Both the position numbers and the translations under genes were made by a program. Shown here piece after piece: positions 59,594-64,000 of a DNA stretch of 64,000 nt. The stretch comes from Solenopsis invicta. Taxonomy: Eukaryota; Arthropoda; Insecta; Hymenoptera; Formicidae. The stretch lies in NCBI RefSeq assembly GCF_016802725.1, contig NC_052664.1, positions 31,699,275 through 31,763,274 on the forward strand, given 5' to 3'. Positions within the stretch are counted from its first letter, which is position 1. Each line of letters starts with the position of its first letter. The notes beneath the pieces are model-generated. The model was not told where the DNA came from, did not search any database, and saw only the letters and a list, made by a program, of their open reading frames with translations.

Positions 59594-61249
59594 TTAACTA
59601 TCAATATTTAAATACATATTAATAGATAACGAGATCAATTTCATAAATCGTTTCGCTTCCTCTGATATATCTTTAAATGGCTCGTTGTAATATGACTCCT
59701 CAAGCATTAAATCTATAACAGTGGAACACGAAGTGACCAGTTCATACCAAATTCGCTTATAAAGTAATAATTCTGAATCTGCATCAACTGTTGTATTAAA
59801 TTTATGACAAAGTTTCTCTAAGCATTCTACTCGCCGTTTATGTAGTTTTATTTGTTTATCTCTATGCTGTTCAAAACCTGCTAAGTATTTATACGCTTCA
59901 GAAATATCAAGCGTTATCTTCATATGAGACTCAATATCAGTATCTGCAGTAAAACATTCATTTGCTGTATCAAGATATCTTAAAGTTTGTATGAAAACTG
60001 ATTTGGCTTCAGTGAGATTTAATATATGTATGTCTTTGATCTGATTAGTTATTTGTTCTAGTTCTTCCTCTAGGTTGGAAAATATTAGCAGTTTTGTTGA
60101 TTCCTCCACAGATTTGATTTCTAATTTTGAAATATCCAACTCACAAGAATCTTCTTTATATTGTAAAAATTTATACATCCAAAAACGTAAAAATGCAACT
60201 CCATAGGTGCCCCAATATTTACCACTAATAGCATTTATGTAATGACAATTATCATACAAATAGTCAAATTGGGATTTTTTTGATGGAGAAACTTCTTCTG
60301 TAATTTTAAACTTTCCTTCAGAAAATTTACGTAACACATAATCTGCTGTGGCAATGTAATTTCTAGCTTCTACAAAACGACTGTTTGCTATGAAGTATTG
60401 TGACAAATCGAATAAGGCTAAAGCCAAATTTATACTCTTATCATCAAATTTGTTTTCAGATATTATTTGTGACAGTTGGCGCTCTATTAAATTATGCATG
60501 TACGATACAAATCCATGTTTATCTTTTGGCTTTAGTAAATATAGAATTCCTAAGTCCTGTAAAGTTGTATGATGAAAACCATCCAATATAATCTTGGGAT
60601 TTGATTCTTCTTCTTTAAAACCAACAATAGCTGCTATATGAACAGGATCAGGATAATCGTCTCTAATTGTGTACTTCAAATATAGCTCCATTGCAGTATT
60701 CAAGAATTCAAAAGTATACTTCTTGGTTTTCAATTTGTTAGAAAGTATAAAATTTAATTCATTGAGGGCATCAAGGGATGTCAATATAGCTTTAGGGTTC
60801 AGCTGGTTTCCTCGTAACAGTTCCAAACATCTTGACAAACATACTAAAGCAAGATTTACTTCTTCAAGTATTGTAGAATCAACATATATTTGACCTATAT
60901 TATGATAAGCTGCGGCTAAAGCAATGATATCATCGAGTTTTGGATTCGTTGAAATATCGATTACATTATTATATAATACTTCCAATCTTTTCTCTATCAC
61001 TTTGATCTTGTTTTCTTTCCTGGAAGGTTTTACATCGTCTTTTAGATACTTTATTTCAAACGACAATTTTAGAACTTTAAAAAATTTTTTGCTAATATTC
61101 ATGCTTGTATCAGCTTCAATTGGTTTCGCTTCTGCTATAGATATTACAAAAAAAAAACCGTTGGAAGATTACAGAGGTATATTACGATTTTTAAACAAAT
61201 GGTTATTATATACATTACCAAGTTGAAGATTTGCGCGCCTCTCCTCCAT
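59594..61249 (-). CDS. KIFBP: KIF-binding protein (KIF1-binding protein homologue)
   Basis: The family binds motor domains of certain kinesins and keeps them off microtubules; loss affects axon and mitochondrial transport. Two exons: 61249-61219 (MEERRANLQL) and 61134-59594, joined in phase 1, give 523 residues. Landmarks: LALVCLSRCLELLR, FHHTTLQDLGILYLLKPKDK, LIERQLSQIISENKFDDKSI, NLALALFDLSQYFIANSRFV, EARNYIATADYVLRKF and KQIKLHKRRVECLEKLCH, matching the family's TPR-like helix pairs. The protein ends about where human KBP has the helix before its last ~100 residues (human 621), so it is short at the C-terminus. ATG 61249 is the first Met of a frame that splices cleanly; the N-terminus is also shorter than in vertebrates. 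Confidence 0.87.
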
Positions 61250-61529
61250 CACTTGTCTCAAAAACGCGAACATTATTACTTGATATTTATATAAAGATAA
61301 TTTGCAGGATAGATTTATTCAATCGAGTTACGATCTGCACGTTTATTACGTTTTTTCAATCCTAGATGGGGGATTACCGGAAACACGTGATATACAAAAA
61401 AAATGAGAGGGAACTTACAATTTTCAATGTCCAATAGAAACATCTATTTCACAGGGATAAAAATATTTTGTATTTAGGGTCCCTAGCGTGTTCTCCTATT
61501 TGATTAGCAAACATAACCAGGATCATAGA

Positions 61530-62301
61530 GGGTGCTTTCCAGCTACGACACATAAAGTCACTAGATTTAGAAAGTACCGCAATCATTCCGCCATTTTGGC
61601 TCCAACATGCGGCACATTTAAAACGTGCATATGTGTATAAATGTATTTAAATAAGAAAGAAAATCAAAAATTATATAAATTAATTTTATTTACAATGGTT
61701 CTTATTCACATATGACTTTATTGCAACGCTTTTATTACTATATGTGTTCAATACGCGTTAATGTTATATGTGCGTATTCTATATGTGTTAATATTAATAT
61801 ATATTTTTTTAAGGTAAAATGGATGTGTGCTATAATAAATGTTTTGATAAGTTTAAAAATAATATTGTGACATGATGGCACAAAGTCTGTACGACAATTA
61901 TTTAAAAACATTTTAATATAGTCTAAAGGTTTAAATTTATTCGAAATTAGGCATGTTTTTAAACGTTTAATATCGTTTTATTTCTCGGAGTACAACAATA
62001 ACACAACAGATCTAACGCATCTCACGGTGTCTCACGGTAAATAATTGCACTTAATGTGTAGATACATACATTATGAAAGTGTGCACTTTTTACACTTTCC
62101 GACGCCATTTTGGCTCCAAATACTTATACATTGAGTCTTATGAATTGCGGTACTTTATTAATCTAGTGACTTTAACGACACAAGTCGACACTGTGTAACA
62201 CAGTGTCCATTAGTGTGAGTGAAACAACTAAAATTTTCTCTCTTACACTAATGGACACTGTGTTACACAGTGTCGATTTGTGTCGTAGCTGGAAAGCACC
62301 C
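61530..62301. mobile_element. 772-bp inverted-repeat element with GGGTGCTTTCCAGC ends
   Basis: Ends GGGTGCTTTCCAGCTACGAC and GTCGTAGCTGGAAAGCACCC are perfect inverted repeats, flanked by AGA on both sides (possible 3-bp target duplication). Inner sequences pair too (AAGTCACTAGATT / AATCTAGTGACTT; GTACCGCAAT / ATTGCGGTAC; CGCCATTTTGGCTCCAA occurs in both halves). No transposase. Superfamily uncertain. Confidence 0.82.
62176..62285. repeat. Perfect long hairpin nested in the 772-bp element
   Basis: Arms 62176-62216 and 62245-62285, 41 nt each with a single mismatch, enclose a 28-nt loop. Each arm contains the smaller palindrome ACACTGTGTAACACAGTGT (ACACTGTGT and its complement around one base). 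It sits inside the right terminal repeat of the surrounding element. Confidence 0.9.
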
Positions 62302-62412
62302 AGAATAAGGCCTCTAGACCAATGAAAATCTTATATAAATCAATATGGCGATTTTATACTGGATGCTCCGAATGCTCATTGGCCCAACGATCTTATGTTA
62401 TGCTTTTACTCT

Positions 62413-62539
62413 GGCTACGGTCCACTTGACGCTACAAATGCTTCGAAATATTCTTCAATTAGTCAATTTGTAAAATTCATTGTTCTGATTGGTTAATCAA
62501 ACACTTCGAAGCATTTGTAGCGTCAAGTGGACCGCAGCC
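62413..62539. mobile_element. 127-bp MITE with long terminal inverted repeats
   Basis: Ends GGCTACGGTCCACTTGACGC and GCGTCAAGTGGACCGCAGCC. The inverted repeat extends about 35 bp into each side (CTACAAATGCTTCGAA / TTCGAAGCATTTGTAG) with one mismatch seen. Non-coding. Confidence 0.85.
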
Positions 62540-62673
62540 TCTGTTAAGCCTTTTGTTCACGTTGTTAGAAATCAGTTCGAGATCTCAGACAAATTTTCAG
62601 CAATGTTGGACACAAGGCATTAATGCATTTCATGTAGAATGGGTTTGTAATACTTTATAAATCTAATGACTTT

Positions 62674-62827
62674 AGGTGCGTTCAGCAGAAAAAGTAGCTT
62701 TGGAACTGTTATAAGATTCTTTAATACAATTGATTCTTGTCCTTAGCTTCTGCAGGGTCTGAATGTATAAACCAATCACAATAATCTTACAACAGTTGGA
62801 AAACTGCTTCTTTGCTGAACGCAGCCT
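62674..62827. mobile_element. Short inverted-repeat element (family 1, copy b)
   Basis: Left AGGTGCGTTCAGCAGAAAAA, right TTTGCTGAACGCAGCCT. Related to the element at 2627-2792 through AGCAGAAAAAGTAGCTTTG and the following TATAAGATTCTTTAA. Confidence 0.75.
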
Positions 62828-63652
62828 TTATTTAAGCACCATCTTCTTGTTTATCAAATATTAAACAAGGACAATGGGACAAACGCTGTGAGCGCCAAAG
62901 TGAACGTTATTCATACGTATATTGAATATGGGTCTAAATTTATAATTGTTTCTCAGATTTCGAGATTAGTTTATTTGTCTTTGTCTTGCGTACTATGTTT
63001 TAAAATTAAATTTCAAGATTATTTAAAATTACATAAATAAATTAACTTATTTATACATATAACTTCATGTTTATATTAAAACAAATTATTATATTTATTA
63101 TGGTAAATTATATTAAATCCAAATATTTATGTATAACGCATATAAATTTCTATGTATATAATTATACTATCATAATGAAATCATAAACTGAACTTAATTG
63201 ATCAATTAAATTAAATTAAATTAAATTTTAATCAATTAAAATCAACATTTAATCAATTAAATTTTTTCCCGGGAATTTTAATTAGCTAATGACCTTAAAT
63301 CGTTAAAAATCATATAAGTAATAAAAGCTCCTGTATGTATTACATACAATATATATAGGTTGATGTTTCCGCTCGCGATTAACTATCAGTAAAATTGAAA
63401 GAGAAGATTTTAAAGTACAATGTCAGTATGACACACACTATGCCTCTTCGTCGCAAGACACAATACAAATTGATGTGAATATTTCACATTTTTTACATAA
63501 GAATACCATCATTCAAGGTCAGTGCTTCCTGATTTCCCCCTCTCGTCTGAAATCACACGAAGTTAACGGGACGCTCGCTAGCTCCTGCACGAGCAGTCTT
63601 GCTCACATTTTTCTAGTATACTCTGCATTTATCTTGACGTTATTCAGCGACT
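62828..63652. other. AT-rich spacer and promoter region of the last gene
   Basis: AT-rich to about 63360, with AATTAAATTAAATT-type simple sequence at 63195-63265, then more GC-rich from 63370 up to the start codon at 63653. No separate gene seen. Confidence 0.5.
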
Positions 63653-63716
63653 ATGACTCGACCAAAAAAGAAAACTGAGAATTACGAGGCGATTGTGAAA
63701 AATCTCGTAGCCGGTG
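63653..63716 (+). CDS. First coding exon of an unidentified gene (leaves window)
   Basis: ATG after CAGCGACT opens MTRPKKKTENYEAIVKNLVA and then GG before a strong donor GTAAGT at 63717. It leaves one base for the next codon. The basic start and helix-like stretch are typical of an N-terminus, but I do not recognise the protein. No second exon was found in the remaining 280 bp. The preceding GC-richer sequence fits a promoter. Confidence 0.45.
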
Positions 63717-64000
63717 GTAAGTTGTCATTGAAATTCTTCGAATTCTATATTTCTTTGTTCTTTTTTTGGTTCAGCGTTCATTCTCTGAAGGTAGCGTGCG
63801 AACGTATAGAATGCTGGATGTTTGAGATTTTAATAGGGATTTTATGAACGTTGATATTACAAATTTCTATTCCTAGTTTTTTTTTTAACATTTGGAGTAA
63901 ATTTTTTAAGTAGGCGCTTATATTTAAAGCAACTTTGACTAAACTCTGATTAACATAATTAGTGATTTTTAATTTTTCTTTTTAATTCAATTAACAGAAT

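Overview
The window is animal nuclear DNA: AT-rich, with GT-AG spliced genes, long introns, many microsatellites and many small DNA-transposon remnants. The dynamin, Pol I and V-ATPase proteins look insect-like. A hymenopteran such as an ant is my best guess, but that is inference. No rRNA, tRNA or CRISPR was seen.

Layout. (1) 1-7.9 kb, + strand: the 3' half of a dynamin (shibire) gene, covering the PH domain, GED and proline-rich tail, with two alternative C-termini and three candidate in-frame micro-exons. (2) 7.9-16.6 kb: no supportable gene; microsatellites and a small TA-flanked transposon. (3) 16.6-18.9 kb, +: an unrecognised 694-residue Cys- and Asn-rich protein. (4) 21.4-23.1 kb, -: a 1-acylglycerol-3-phosphate acyltransferase. 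(5) 23.1-36.5 kb: a repeat-rich desert with a duplicated transposon family, a 241-bp palindrome, tandem duplications and a piggyBac-like remnant. (6) 36.5-38.95 kb, -: a tandem array of BED-type zinc-finger modules, part intact and part decayed, with a run of five SUMO-acceptor-like motifs. (7) 40.2-43.9 kb, +: NAE1/APP-BP1. (8) 45.3-50.5 kb, +: V-ATPase subunit H. (9) 50.9-57.5 kb, -: POLR1B (RpI135) in 16 exons, convergent with V-ATPase H. (10) 59.6-61.2 kb, -: KIF-binding protein. (11) 61.5-62.8 kb: three inverted-repeat elements, one holding a long hairpin. (12) 63.65 kb, +: first exon of an unidentified gene that leaves the window.

The recognisable genes are unrelated housekeeping functions (endocytosis, phospholipid synthesis, neddylation, organelle acidification, rRNA synthesis, kinesin control), not an operon-like system. 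The most unusual locus is the BED/SUMO-motif array. All exon junctions given for the main genes were checked for GT-AG ends and phase continuity, and total lengths agree with the known families.
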